Shown here: positions 35,890 through 48,232 of the stretch, in pieces
How positions within the stretch are numbered: position 1 is the first letter of the stretch
How the letters are laid out: each line of letters begins with the position of its first letter
Origin: Owenia fusiformis
Lineage: Eukaryota > Annelida > Polychaeta > Sabellida > Oweniidae
Assembly (NCBI GenBank): GCA_903813345.2
Contig: CAIIXF020000003.1
Coordinates: 3,316,109 to 3,380,108, forward strand
Length of the DNA: 64,000 nt
Direction of reading: 5' to 3'
The notes under the pieces: model-generated
The model's database searches: none
Seen by the model: the letters and a program-made list of their open reading frames with translations, nothing else
What the model was told of the DNA's origin: nothing
Made by a program: the position numbers and the translations under genes

Positions 35890-36540
35890 CCACAGGTCTC
35901 GTGCCTTATCTAGCATATCGCCGATAGGAAATTGTTTGAAAGTTGCCGAGAATCTTGGAATCCAAAACCAAATATACGATACCATGCATAGACACTGGAA
36001 TTATACCATCCAAAAAGTATGGAAAAGGAACATTCGATCAATAATGCATGACAAAGCACTCTGGAGGTGGAAATTGCAATGTATGATGTACACAAGCATT
36101 CATTTATACAAGAGTGTTGTGGATTTTCAAAAGCCCAACTTATGGTGGGAAATCGCATGTCATAATAGCCAACTAGTGACAGATTTGCAAAACAATGATG
36201 CTACTCCTCACGGGAGAGGGAAATCTGAATGCAATCACATCGAATTGGGTAACGCTATTTGACAAATACAGTAGAAGTTTATGCAATGCTTGTAAGTCTG
36301 AGACCGAAACACTAGAACATCTAATTCTTAATTGTGACGCACATTCACAAGAGAGAGATATAATCCAAAGAGAGTTAAACGCAAATAGTACTCCCAAAAA
36401 CTGCTCAAATGAGATCAAATTAGCAACCATTTTTGGGAAAGATAAACTATTAAAGATGGATAGTTACGTAACGATATCAAAGACGATTTATACAATGTAC
36501 ACTAGTTACGATAGGATGATACTCTGCAAATAAACCCAAT
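35890..36540 (+). pseudogene. Non-LTR retrotransposon C-terminal fragment
   Basis: Two overlapping frames joined by a frameshift near 36190. The first reads ENLGIQNQIYDT..LWRWKLQCMMYTS..KPNLWWEIA. The second contains LLTGEGNLNAITSNW and a zinc-finger-like C-x2-C..H-x4-C (CNACKSETETLEHLILNC). This is the tail found after the reverse transcriptase in Jockey/CR1-like LINEs. No reverse transcriptase core is present, so it is a 5'-truncated dead copy. Confidence 0.7.
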
Positions 36541-37579
36541 AATTGTAAATACTGGTAGTATGAACATAACTTTTGTCATATGTGTGTATTTATATTCATA
36601 AATTGAAGTTTATTTTGATCGATTGGATAGTTTTCATCCTAGCATGACATCTATACTTACCTGTGAAATTCAATGTACTTACTTACCTGTGCACATGTAC
36701 TGTAAATGTTTCCGTCATGCGCGTTGTGCAATTTTAAAAATCAGCCAACCCTCCCACCCTTAATTTATTTAAGGAATACAACACAGGGGGCGGTCAATAG
36801 TTTTTAATTTTATTGTGTTTATCTTCGTATTAATTGTGTTTGCATTTATATTATAATTATTTAATTAATAAATCGTCTTTTAGCCCAGAACAAAGTTGTT
36901 GGTTATTTATAGAGAAAAGTAAAACACTATTAGAACTAGATAAGGTGTAATGTTGAGGCAGCGGTAGCACATCAATATTATAAGCTGACTGAGATGATCT
37001 GATCGCATTATTATATTCAAACGTCCTTGTATATAGTATAAAAGATGTTATATTTTTGTTATTTATTATCATTGTAATACATTAAAAGTATGTACTCTCC
37101 AATTTTAGGAGGCAATAAAGATACATAAACACGTGTAAAATTCTTAAATATTATAAAGGTGCAGACTGTGATCACATTGATTTCATAGTTATTTTGAATC
37201 AACCCAAGGATATGTTTTTAGGCAACTCGAAGGGTGATCCACTTCTTTGTCAGAAATCGTGTATTGTTTATCATGGGTTTGAACAACATGATCACAATAC
37301 TCTAGAAATATCTAGAAGAAACTTTTGAAGATTTATTGTGCATTTATTGTGCATTGGTTAAAGGCACTCTAATTCTATGATGTGACATGCTTTTATACCC
37401 CGCTGTATATGTGTTTTTCACTAATACCTGGGTCACATTTGCTCCAATTCATCGACCGGCGCCCGGTCGATTGAGTATTTTGTTCAAAACTGAATACTAT
37501 TAAAACGAGACTCATTTGACACTCTGTACATCACATACGAAGCATGGGATGTTGTACTTTAATTATCATATACTGGGGT
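36541..37579. other. Gap between a LINE fragment and the DUF268 exon
   Basis: AT-rich, no gene. It includes the putative 3' untranslated region of the minus-strand DUF268 gene, with AATAAA on the minus strand at 37343-37348 and 37332-37337, and one copy of a dispersed repeat at 37432-37500. Confidence 0.4.
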
Positions 37580-38460
37580 TCATTGTGATTTTCTTAAAAC
37601 CCAAATACCCTGAAGATCATATCGTTCGTATCCAATAAAACGATCAATAACCTCAAAATTTGCAGTTAAATGTTTGAGTCTACTATGACCATACCTCCTC
37701 ATAGCATTAAACTGCAAATAAGATGTCTCATTATGTGTCTCTGGAAGTCCAAGAATAAATAATCCCCCTGGTTTGAGCATGCACCAAACTTGCGCAACTG
37801 CTTCAAGATCTCCATATGGATTCAGAGGGTCTCCATAGCGACCTAATCCAGAATGTTCAATTGATGAATACGATAATGCAAAATCGAACTCTTGAAAACT
37901 ACTATTTGCGTATATTTTTGCCATATCATATGGGTGGATTTTGGTTATGTTAGGATGAAGGAACGGATTATTGTTATATTCAAGTGTTGTCATGTGTTTT
38001 GCACCAGCAGATAAGGCCAATGCTTCAAGCCAGGGTGATTGGGATCCAATCACAACTCCACGATTGTTACTTATTTCATTTTTATATGCGGTTATTGACT
38101 TTTTAGGTTCCAGTACGTCATACGTCCCAATTATTTTCCCTGCCTTGTCGTTTTTTATTAGTTGTTCAATTGCGTCCTTTGTAAAATGTTTCTGCCTATT
38201 GACACGTGAAATCTTTTTCTTGTCATTAATATACCAATAATTTTTATTAGGAAGCTCCCCATTTTGGGTAAACTCATCATATAATTCTGCTGGGATTTTC
38301 TTTGGTGGTATCTCTGGAGTTGCTGGATTAAGTGCCATACGTTTCATTATTGAACCACATTTGACGGTTTTCCGGATATACGGATAGTATTTCCTCTTCT
38401 CTTCAACTTTCACCTCATAGCTACAGATTTCACCACAATCCAGAGAAGGCTCGTCAGTTT
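37580..38460 (-). CDS. DUF268-family methyltransferase-like protein (terminal exon)
   Basis: One 881-bp exon ending at the stop at 37580. It starts after a strong acceptor on the minus strand (CTTACTTCAG, 38461-38462), and the frame enters in phase 1 with no usable ATG, so 5' exons are missing. The 293 codons include a glycosyl- or methyl-transferase-like fold: GVVIGSQSPWLEALALSAGA (Rossmann-type loop), FDFALSYSSIEHSGLGRYGD and WCMLKPGGLFILGLPE. These segments match DUF268 (PF03269), known from nematodes and other invertebrates. DUF268 proteins have unproven enzymatic roles; the SAM-methyltransferase resemblance is inference. The first ~80 residues are Lys-rich. No upstream exon could be found through the satellite at 39.6-41.9 kb. 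Confidence 0.85.
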
Positions 38461-39590
38461 CTGAAGTAAGAAAAATGTATGGAATTAACAAATGTCTCGT
38501 ATAGACTCTACGATATCATAACAATAAAATAGTAATGGAAATATATGTTCATTACAGTGTACAACGAGTACCGTTTTGAAATTTTTGATCGCTTTTAGAT
38601 TTAGTAGAGGGGGCCTGAATCATTGGCATCGAGCGATCCTGACCCGAGTAGATTTTACATGGTAAACCTTCTTTAACCGGTCACTTAGTTATCTTGTATT
38701 CGCGAGTGTAACCAAGGGCGAACGTAATACCCGTAACGTTCGCAAATTGGCGTTCGTTTTTTACCGGCATCCGATTTGAATTAGCCAATTAAACCACCGG
38801 ACTTCAGGTCCATGATTTAAACAGGGATGTGAGAATTTTCTGACGATGAATATGTCAGCACATGTTGATGATTGGTAAGTAAACCAATCTATCCTTCTAG
38901 TTGAAATCCCATGTTATAACGTAACAAATTTTCTATAGTTAAGTGAATTTCTGTCTCGAACCATTCAGAAACAACGGTTAAAACGAAGATTGTCCGCGTC
39001 AGATTTGATTGGACCACCTGGAAACCAATGGGGTTTTCTCATTTGCATAATCACGTGAGCCATAGACTGTTATGGGTGATCAGGGATTGTTCCCTCGCTC
39101 TTGCCAAAGGCTCAAAGAAAGAGAAAGAAAAAGACACGTGAGAGTAAACTATCTTGAAAGGCATCATCAGACGTATACGTCATCATGTACCCATATCCAA
39201 TGTGGCTTAAATCATATATTACCTCGCTTTTGTTACGTAAACGAAACTTCGGAAATAATATCTGCACGTCTAGCCCGTTCCGTTTACGTAAAAAAGTTCA
39301 GTTGACGATTCTGTTGTCTTCCGAACTACATGTTTCTAAACCTGTACATTTTCTTAAACATATGATACTGACACACGTTTGTGATAAAAATGTAGAAATG
39401 TCAAATGTCGAGGAATTCTGCCTGCAGTGCGTGAAAAAAGAAAATCGTACCTTCGAGGTTCCGACATTTTGTTACCGAAACGAATCGGCGAAATCGAGTT
39501 GGTCACGGTCAGTGGCCATGAAACTGATCTTACAAAAGCAGAACTGTTTATTAAAGTTGATTTAAACCCAACCCCCTTGATATTGATTAA
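38461..39590. other. Gap between DUF268 exon and the 40-bp satellite
   Basis: No supported exon. Short motif 'CCTCGCTTTTGTTAC' plus 'GACGAAA/AACGAAA' is shared with 24920-24960, so part of this may be a relative of the MITE at 24705-25091. Several frames are open around 39080-39560 but lack splice or composition support. Confidence 0.35.
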
Positions 39591-41860
39591 ACGTATAAAC
39601 ACATGATATCCTTTTGCAATGACGCATTACACGTATAAACAAATGATATCGTTTTGTAATGACACATGGAACGTATAAACAAATGAATTAATTTATGAAT
39701 GACACATTACACGTATAAACAAATGATATCGTTTTGTAATGACACATTACACGTATAAACAAATGATATCGTTTTGTAATGACAAATTACACGTATAAAC
39801 AAATGATATCGTTTTGTAATGACACATGAAACGTATAAACAAATGATATCGTTTTGTAATGACACATGAAACGTATAAACAAATGATATCGTTTTGTAAT
39901 GATACATGGAACGTATAAACAAATGATATCGTTTTGTAATGACACATGAAACGTATAAACAAATGATATCGTTTTGTAATGACACATTACACGTATAAAC
40001 AAATGATATCGTTTTGTAATGACACATGAAACGTATAAACAAATGATATCGTTTTGTAATGACACATGAAACGTATAAGCAAATGATATCGTTTTGTAAT
40101 GACACATTACACGTATAAACAAATGATATCGTTTTGTAATGATACATGGAACGTATAAACAAATGATATCGTTTTGTAATGACACATGAAACGTATAAAC
40201 AAATGATATCGTTTTGGAATGACACATGAAACGTATAAACAAATAATATCGTTTTGTAATGACAAATGAAACGTATAAACAAATGATATCGTTTTGTAAT
40301 GACACATGAAACGTATAAACAAACGATGTCGTTTTGTAATGACACATTACACGTATAAACAAATGACATCGTTTTGTAATGACACATGAAACGTATAAAC
40401 AAATGATATCGTTTTGTAATGACACATGAAACGTATAAACAAATGATATCGTTTTGTAATGACACATGAAACGTATAAACAAATGATATCGTTTTGTAAT
40501 GACACATGGAACGTATAAACAAATGATATCGTTTTGTAATGACACATGGAACGTATAAACAAATGATATCGTTTTGTAATGACACATGAAACGTTTAAAC
40601 AAATGATATCGTTTTGTAATGACACATTACACGTATAAACAAATGATATCGTTTTGTAATTACACATGAAACGTATAAACAAATGATATCGTTTTGTAAT
40701 GACACATGAAACGTATAAACAAATGATATCGTTTTGTAATGACACGTGAAACGTATAAACAAATGATATCGTTTTGTAATGACACATGGAACGTATAAAC
40801 AAATAATATCGTTTTGTAATGACACATGAAACGTATAAACAAATGATATCGTTTTGTAATGACACATGAAACGTATAAACAAATGATATCGTTTTGTAAT
40901 GACACATGAAACGTATAAACAAATGATATCGTTTTGTAATGACACATGAAACGTATAAACAAATGATATCGTTTTGTAATGACACATTACACGTATAAAC
41001 AAATGATATCGTTTTGTAATGACACATGGAACGTATAAACAAATGATGTCGTTTTGTAATGACACATGAAACGTATAAACAAATGATATCGTTTTGTAAT
41101 GACACATTACACGTATAAACAAATGATGTCGTTTTGTAATGAGACATTACACGTATAAACAAATGATATCGTTTTGTAATGACACATTTCACGTATAAAC
41201 AAATGATGTCGTTTTGTAATGATACATGAAACGTATAAACAAATGATATCGTTTTGTAATGACACATGAAACGTATAAACAAATGATATCGTTTTGTAAT
41301 GACACATGAAACGTATAAACAAATGATATCGTTTTGTAATGATACGTGGAACGTATAAACAAATGATATCGTTTTGAAATGACACATTACACGTATAAAC
41401 AAATGATATCGTTTTGTAATGACACATGGAACGTATAAACAAATGATATCGTTTTGTAATGACACATGGAACGTATAAACAAATGATATCGTTTTGTAAT
41501 GACACATTATACGTATAAACAAATGATGTCGTTTTGTAATGACACATTACATGTATAAACAAATGATATCGTTTTGTAATGACACATTTCACGTATAAAC
41601 AAATGATATCGTTTTGTAATGATACATGAAACGTATAAACAAATGATATCGTTTTGTAATGACACATGAAACGTATAAACAAATGATATCGTTTTGTAAT
41701 GACACATGAAACGTATAAACAAATGATATCGTTTTGTAATGACACATGAAACGTATAAACAAATGATATCGTTTTGTAATGACACATTACACGTATAAAC
41801 AAATGATATCGTTTTGTAATGACACATTACACGTATAAACAAATGATATCGTTTTGTAAC
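39591..41860. repeat. 40-bp satellite array, about 57 units
   Basis: Unit ACGTATAAACAAATGATATC followed by GTTTTGTAATGACACATGAA. Variation is concentrated in the last few bases (TGAA, TTAC, TGGA, TTTC) and rare changes (GATGTC for GATATC). The first three units are more diverged, as expected at an array edge. The minus strand has no stop in any of the three frames through most of the array, giving several long overlapping frames (up to 391 codons) that are artefacts of the period. The array ends abruptly at a LINE fragment. Confidence 0.97.
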
Positions 41861-41862
41861 AT

Positions 41863-44603
41863 GTGGACTCAACACATTCTGCCAGAGAAATTGCAAAATC
41901 AGCAAATAGAGCCCTGAGTGTGATTATCAGCAAATACAAGCAAACTGGCGGTATGGAGTTCGCAGTTTACAACAAGCTATATGACTCTTTAGTCCAGCCT
42001 ATACTAAACTATGGCTCATCTATATTTGGCCTCAACCAACATCAATGCCTGAGAATATAGTCCGGAGTAGGGATACTAGCGGTTACCGTTGGTTATTTGG
42101 TTTTCTGTATAAAAAGCTCTTTCTCCTTTTCTGTCCCGTCGCAGCGCCATCTAGTGTTTGATAAATGAATCAAGGTTTATTCTCGATAGGGTAAGTACTA
42201 ATCTATCAGGAAACATTTACAAGTCTGGTTAGAAACAGAATTTTTATAGATGGCGGAGTGATTTTTGAGACTATGTAGAGCAGAATAATTTTCTGAAACA
42301 GGTAGCTTTACGGTGGTAGCTCTCTCCAGATTCAGTTATCTCAAAAACGGTGTGGTCACCGTATGCTTATATTGTAACGGCAAGCTAGACAAGACTCCAA
42401 TGAACACTGGGCACTGTTTCGCTGAGCTAGATCTGTGCCCATGAATATATTATGAAATGAAACGTTATAATGGTCGTCAATGGGATTTTTTACTGCAATC
42501 TTGACCCTATTAGCAACAGGGTGGTGACAGTACTAGGGTGGGAAATAGCGTTATTTTTGTAAAAATTACACTTTCTTAGCAATGTGTACCTTGCATCTCT
42601 AAGAAAAATCGAATTATCTGAAGAATTAGCAATTGAGATTTTCGCTGATTCAGCATTTTTCATTTTTTACCTAAAAATCACAGGTTTTGACCATTTTTGG
42701 CCTGTATTTTGTTACAGGATAGCACAAGAGGGCTGTTAGTGCTGGTTTTAAGAGGTTGTTGACAGGCTTTTATCAAATTATTACCGAATTTAAGGATTTA
42801 GCCATTATCATAGCATGTAATACAGCTTTTTCCTTTGTGTCTGAATTTTTCTTGAAAATATATGACAAATTTGACACATTTAACCCAATAGACTGACTAA
42901 ATATGGCTGAAAACAGTTACTAACATGCATGTAATTAAAACAAGAACATTGCTATGCAAAACTGATATGATAATTTAATATAGAAGCTAATTTACTGAAA
43001 ATTAATCACTAAATAATGGCTAATTTGGGGTAATCTCTGATCAAAAATGACTAGATTTGACCATTTTTTTGTTTCATGGTTCAGTGATTTTGGCAATAAA
43101 CATTATGGAAGTGCGAATAAACGTTTTGACATGCTAAATATTGTGAATTTTTGTTAAGCCATAGCGAGTAGCAGTATTTCTATTGCAAAAATGGTCAGTT
43201 AGGTATAAAACTGCATGGCCCTAAAATAAATGACCCCGGGGTTAACAAAGCAGCTATAAAAGCTCTTCTATTGGTGAGATTGGGCTTAAATTGCACAAAA
43301 AGTCTTGAAACACTCTTATGTTTAAGAAAAACAAGATTTCTGGCACAAAATCATTCAACCGTGTCACTATTAGAATATAGTCCGGAGTAGGGATACTAGC
43401 GGTTACCGTTGGTTATTTGGTTTTCTGTATAAAAAGCTCTTTCTCCTTTTCTGTCCCGTCGCAGCGCCATCTAGTGTTTGATAAATGAATCAAGGTTTAT
43501 TCTCGATAGGGTAAGTACTAATCTATCAGGAAACATTTACAAGTCTGGTTAGAAACAGAATTTTTATAGATGGCGGAGTGATTTTTGAGACTATGTAGAG
43601 CAGAATAATTTTCTGAAACAGGTAGCTTTACGGTGGTAGCTCTCTCCAGATTCAGTTATCTCAAAAACGGTGTGGTCACCGTATGCTTATATTGTAACGG
43701 CAAGCTAGACAAGACTCCAATGAACACTGGGCACTGTTTCGCTGAGCTAGATCTGTGCCCATGAATATATTATGAAATGAAACGTTATAATGGTCGTCAA
43801 TGGGATTTTTTACTGCAATCTTGACCCTGAACAATGTTCAAAATAAAGCTGGCAAGTTCTTTCTAGGTGTAAACAAACGCACTAGTAATGAGGCTGTTAG
43901 AGGAGATCTCGGATGGGACACTCCACATTTAAAACAAAAGGTGGAATGTGCTAGATTGTTCATTAAACTGAAGTCCATGAATCAGAATAGGCTGAATTTT
44001 AAAATACATAAATGGTCCATTAAACGGAAAAGCAGTTGGGACTTTAAAGTTAATTCAATGTTAAATACATGTAATATAAATTTCACTGGTCATACCAAGG
44101 ACATTTTAAAACAGTTTACTAACTCTCTTCGAAATTCTGATAAATTTATCCATAACATATGGGATTATAGAAATAATGAAATTAATGGCAATAAATTGAG
44201 GCAATATAGACTGTACAAATATGGTGTTTGCAAGGAAGGGTATTTGGCCCTACCAAAGCATCACCGTAGGTCACTCGCTAGATTCAGAACTGGTACTTTA
44301 CCCTTAGCAATTGAAACAGGGCGCTACACAGGTATACCATTACACGAAAGGAAATGCTTATTATGTGACATGAATTGTATTGAAGATGAAAAGCATTTCT
44401 TATTAGAATGTAGCCATTATGATGATCTAAGATGTGATTTTTATGAAAATGTTAAACAGAAATTGCCTTATTTAGATGTAACATCAGCCAATTCTACACT
44501 TCTTTTCGTCTCCATTATGAATTGTACTTCACTCCAAATACCATTAGGAGCTTTAGTTTATAATATGTGCAATAAGAGATCCCTTAATATTGATAGGCTA
44601 TAA
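41863..44603 (+). pseudogene. LINE ORF2 C-terminal part, split by insertion
   Basis: The first part reads ISKYKQTGGMEFAVYNKLYD..PILNYGSSIFG and the second, after the insertion, VQNKAGKFFLGVNKRTSN..RGDLGW, then LARFRTGTLPLAIETGRYTG and a Cys/His motif (CLLCDMNCIEDEKHFLLEC). This is the thumb/connection region and terminal zinc-binding motif of invertebrate LINE polymerases. Removing the 1773-bp insertion with one 5-bp target copy restores an uninterrupted frame across the junction (..HQCLNNVQNKA..), so the ORF was intact at this point when hit. The catalytic FADD region is absent through 5' truncation. Confidence 0.88.
42053..43825. mobile_element. 1.77-kb element with identical 453-bp direct terminal repeats
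   Basis: Direct repeats at 42053-42505 and 43373-43825 match line for line with no difference seen. They enclose 867 bp with no recognised coding capacity. CCTGA flanks both ends (42048-42052 and 43826-43830). The layout is that of a small non-autonomous LTR retrotransposon, and TGGTGACAGTACTAGGGT at 42522 could be a primer-binding site 16 bp inside. However, the repeats start GAATATAG and end CTTGAC rather than TG..CA, and no polypurine tract precedes the right repeat, so the class is open. Confidence 0.82.
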
Positions 44604-44804
44604 TCACTAAATGAGTATGCATGTCACCTAAGTTTCCTTTATAAAATATTTATTTAAAATGTATCTAGTCAGAAACTCCTTGGTTTTATGATGCCTCTTT
44701 TTAGTGCTTTGAGCTATCGACCTTGGGGAAGATGGTCTCAATTCAGTACTGCAGAGGTGTATATTATCTATGGGTTTCTTGTTTTATTTATTCACTGCTT
44801 ATGC

Positions 44805-45415
44805 AAATCACATTTAGTGCAATATATGTATTTATTGCAATATTTGACAACTTGCAACTCCCATTTAGTGCAATATATGTATTTATTATTCAATATGCAT
44901 CTCACATTTAGTGCAATATATGTATTTATTATAATATTTGTCTTCAACCATATGCATTATGTATTTCACATTTAGTGCAATATTCATATTAATTGTAATA
45001 TTTGACCATATGCAATATACTACTTACATTTAGTGCAATATATGTATTTATCATGCAATATGCATCTCACATTTAGTGCAATACATGTATTTATTGTAAT
45101 ATTTGTCTTCAACCGATGCATTGTGTATTTCACATTTAGTGCAATATTCATATTTATTGTAATATTTGACCATAGTGCAACATGCTACTTACATTAAGTG
45201 CAATATATGAATTTATTGTAATATCAGTCTTCGACCATATGCATGATACATGTCACATTTAGTGCGATATTTGTATTTATTGTAATTTTTGACAATATGC
45301 AACATTCTACTCTCATTTAGTGCAATATATGTATTTATTATGCAATATTCATATCACATTAGGTGCAATATATGTATTTAATATAATGATTGACAATATC
45401 ATTCCATGAACTGCT
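44805..45415. repeat. Minisatellite in the LINE 3' region
   Basis: About a dozen variable-length units built around 'CACATTTAGTGCAATAT.TGTATTTATT' alternating with 'GTAATATTTG(TCTTCAACC/ACCATA)TGCA'. Some pairs of units form a longer period of about 100-190 bp. Confidence 0.88.
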
Positions 45416-45698
45416 TATTTATGCCAAACTGATTAACCAGACTGAATTTATGTCATTGGTTATTAATGTATAAATTTTAACCAGGGACATTTTTTGTCTC
45501 TGTCTTTATGAATGTTGACCCAAGCTGCCCATTGGGGGTAGTAATGGGTGACACTCAGATCCAATGTATACTGTGTCTCATAAGTCGGCACCGGCTGGTG
45601 ATGTTACAAAATGTTGTTTTTATTATGTATTTTATATGTATATTGTAATATCAGTGACACAAAAATAAACTATTTTAAACTAAACTAAAACTAAACTG

Positions 45699-47047
45699 TA
45701 ATGATACATGACAGATTTTAATTATTAGCCATGTTATACACAGACGATTTTCCAGAACATCTTCGAAAAATCAATGTAGGTTATGACCTTATCTTTTCCA
45801 TTCACAAGGAATAAGTTGAGCCCAGTGCAGACACGTGTATTTTTCGATTATTTGTTCAACTTTTGAATGCAAATCAATGGACAGAGGAAGGCAATAACTA
45901 AAAGGGCCGCCTTTAGCTGAATACATAAAAAAAAGTTTTTAAACCATTCAAGTTTAACGTGAGAAAAAATGTGAATTCGTTTAATGTTCGGTCAATCATA
46001 GTCCAATGGCATTCAAGTTCATTCAATGCCTTTTCTACCATCGGGCATTGATTTGTATGTCAACAAAATGTTTAGATTTTATGATGGCCAACACATAAAG
46101 GGTCATTCTAGGCCAATATTCTATAGGGAATAAAAAATGTAAATACAGAATTAAGCATTTTTAAAATGAGTTAGACATAGTTTTATAACGTAGACAGATC
46201 TCAATCTTTAGGTAATATTACTGTTAATCTTACCAACGTTATTATGGTTATGTAGATAGGATGAGAAGTTCTATATAAATGACGAGTTACAAAGTTCTTT
46301 TTCTAAAACTGTAACTAAGAAATCATAGATCACAGTGCAATTTTGAATAGAAGATAACCTATACACGCAATTCCAATTTCTCTTGATACAATACAATTTC
46401 TATTTATTATAAAAAAAGTTCCCTTACTTTTAACTTAAACTGAGTTATCAGAATTGTAAAATTGAATTGCGATATTATATTTGCTAGCGATGGCGCAAGG
46501 TAATAAAGTAACATCATACTTATGTCCGATCAGAAGTTCGAATAATAGAGTGTGCTTAAAATATTAATTGTATGACTTATACGAGACCAATGTTAATGCT
46601 ACCAGGGGGAGTCGGACCTGCAGACCTTACTATTTCTACACATCTGTTTTGAAAAATTCTATATGCGATGTATATATCTTTAGATGTTTTTTTTCCAAAA
46701 ATCTATACAATGAAGAAAACTGCATTTTTTATAGCTGCAAGTTGAGAAAACCTATCAGTTGTCCTTTAATTGACTATTCACCATTTATTAAGCAGTAAAA
46801 AATAATTTGCTACATTGGTAACAAAATATTTCTAGTTTCCCACTAATTGAGTGTCGAGTCACGCATCATACGAATGTAATTTTAGGCGATCTATCTGCAT
46901 GGGGCGGATGTAGCAATAATGACGTTTTGCTTTGAAGGGTGGGTGTAAAAATTGATATAGAGCCCTACGCCCATGGCAACATTTTGAACAAATTTGAATT
47001 ACGCACCACGATAGCGTACGTTGGAAAATAGGTCAGATAATTCATTT
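45699..47047. other. Gap without recognised genes
   Basis: AT-rich sequence with short frames that lack splice or composition support. Nothing recognisable. Confidence 0.4.
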
Positions 47048-48232
47048 TGTTAGTACCTCAGTGTAAATACACGCATCTGATTGGTCAATTAGCGGTCAAC
47101 ATTTTTGCCTGTACCTCACTTGTGCATTATGGGATATCATATTATTGATGTTACTGTACTACACTTGCGAATTATGGGAAATATGACGTCACAATGTTTA
47201 CAGAAAAAAACATGGTAGTCGGACATTTTGTACACGTTGATGAAAGTGATATTTTGACTTCTTTTCTACACGACATTTATAACAACAATATAAATAGAAA
47301 CGCAAAATTAACATTAATTTACTAGTGAGTACGCAGTTATGTGCCGAAAACAGAGAGTTTAGCTTCCATTGTCTTCAGATTTTCTTAAAAATTATTGCTG
47401 GCGTGGTTCGTAGAAAAGATTGTGAAATGAAGCCATGATTGATGACTGTCGTATATATGAGTATTATTAGTTTCTTCTGACTAACAAAACAATTGTTGAC
47501 CTCTCCATTCGGTCAACCGTCAAAATCATATACCTCGACTGTAAACCTTGAAACACTATTGACCTCGACCTTCGGTCTCTGTCAACAGTAGTTTCTCGGT
47601 TTACAGTCTCGGTATACAATTTTGCCGGTTGACCTCTCGAGAGGTCAACAATTGTATATTGTTAGTACCTCAGTGTAAATACTCGCATCTGATTGGTCAA
47701 TTAGCGGTCAACATTTTGCCTGTACCTCACTTGTGCATCATGGGATATCATATTATTGACCGCGTATGTTACTGTACTACACTTGTGAATTATGGGAAAT
47801 ATGACGTCACAATGTTTACAGAAAAAACATGGTAGTCGGACATTTTGTACACATTGATGAAAGTGATATTTTGACTTTTCTACACGACGAGTATAGCAAC
47901 AATACAAATAGAAACGCAAAATTAACATTAATTTACTGGTGAGTACGCAGTTGTGTTCCGAAAACAGAGAGTTTAGCTTCCACTGTCTTCAGATTTTCTT
48001 AAAAATTATTGCTGGCGTGGTTCGTAGAAAAGATTGTGAAATGAAGCCATGATTGGTGACTGTCGTATAATATTATTAGTTTCTTCTGACTAACAAAACA
48101 ATTGTAGACCTCTCTATTCGGTCAACCGTCAAAATCATATACCTCGACTTCGGTCTCTGTCAACAGTAGTTTCTCGGTTTACAGTCTCGGTATACAATTT
48201 TGCCGGTTGACCTCTGGAGAGGTCAACAATTA
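47048..48232. repeat. Tandem duplication, two ~590-bp units
   Basis: Unit 1 starts at TTAGTACCTCAGTGTAAATAC (about 47048) and unit 2 at the same words (about 47659). They share nearly all sequence, including GGTCAATTAGCGGTCAACATTT, ATGACGTCACAATGTTTACAG and a terminal block of CGGTTGACCTCT.GAGAGGTCAACAATT. Each unit contains inverted blocks (CAATTGTTGACCTCT and AGAGGTCAACAATTG). Small indels separate the copies. Possibly a dimerised MITE. Confidence 0.88.

Larger units (their letters stand above)
41861..45698 (+). mobile_element. 5'-truncated LINE (non-LTR retrotransposon)
   Basis: Begins at the satellite edge, covers the post-reverse-transcriptase part of the ORF (41863-42052 and 43826-44603), a 3' region with a minisatellite (44805-45415), AATAAA at 45664-45669 and a tail of TAAACT-like words to about 45698. 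The ORF is interrupted by a separate insertion (42053-43825). The 5' truncation and short-repeat tail are typical of target-primed insertion. Confidence 0.85.

Noticed and set aside
39707-41905. Several long minus-strand frames of 132-391 codons
   Set aside because: All lie in the 40-bp satellite. The openness is a consequence of the repeat lacking stops on that strand.
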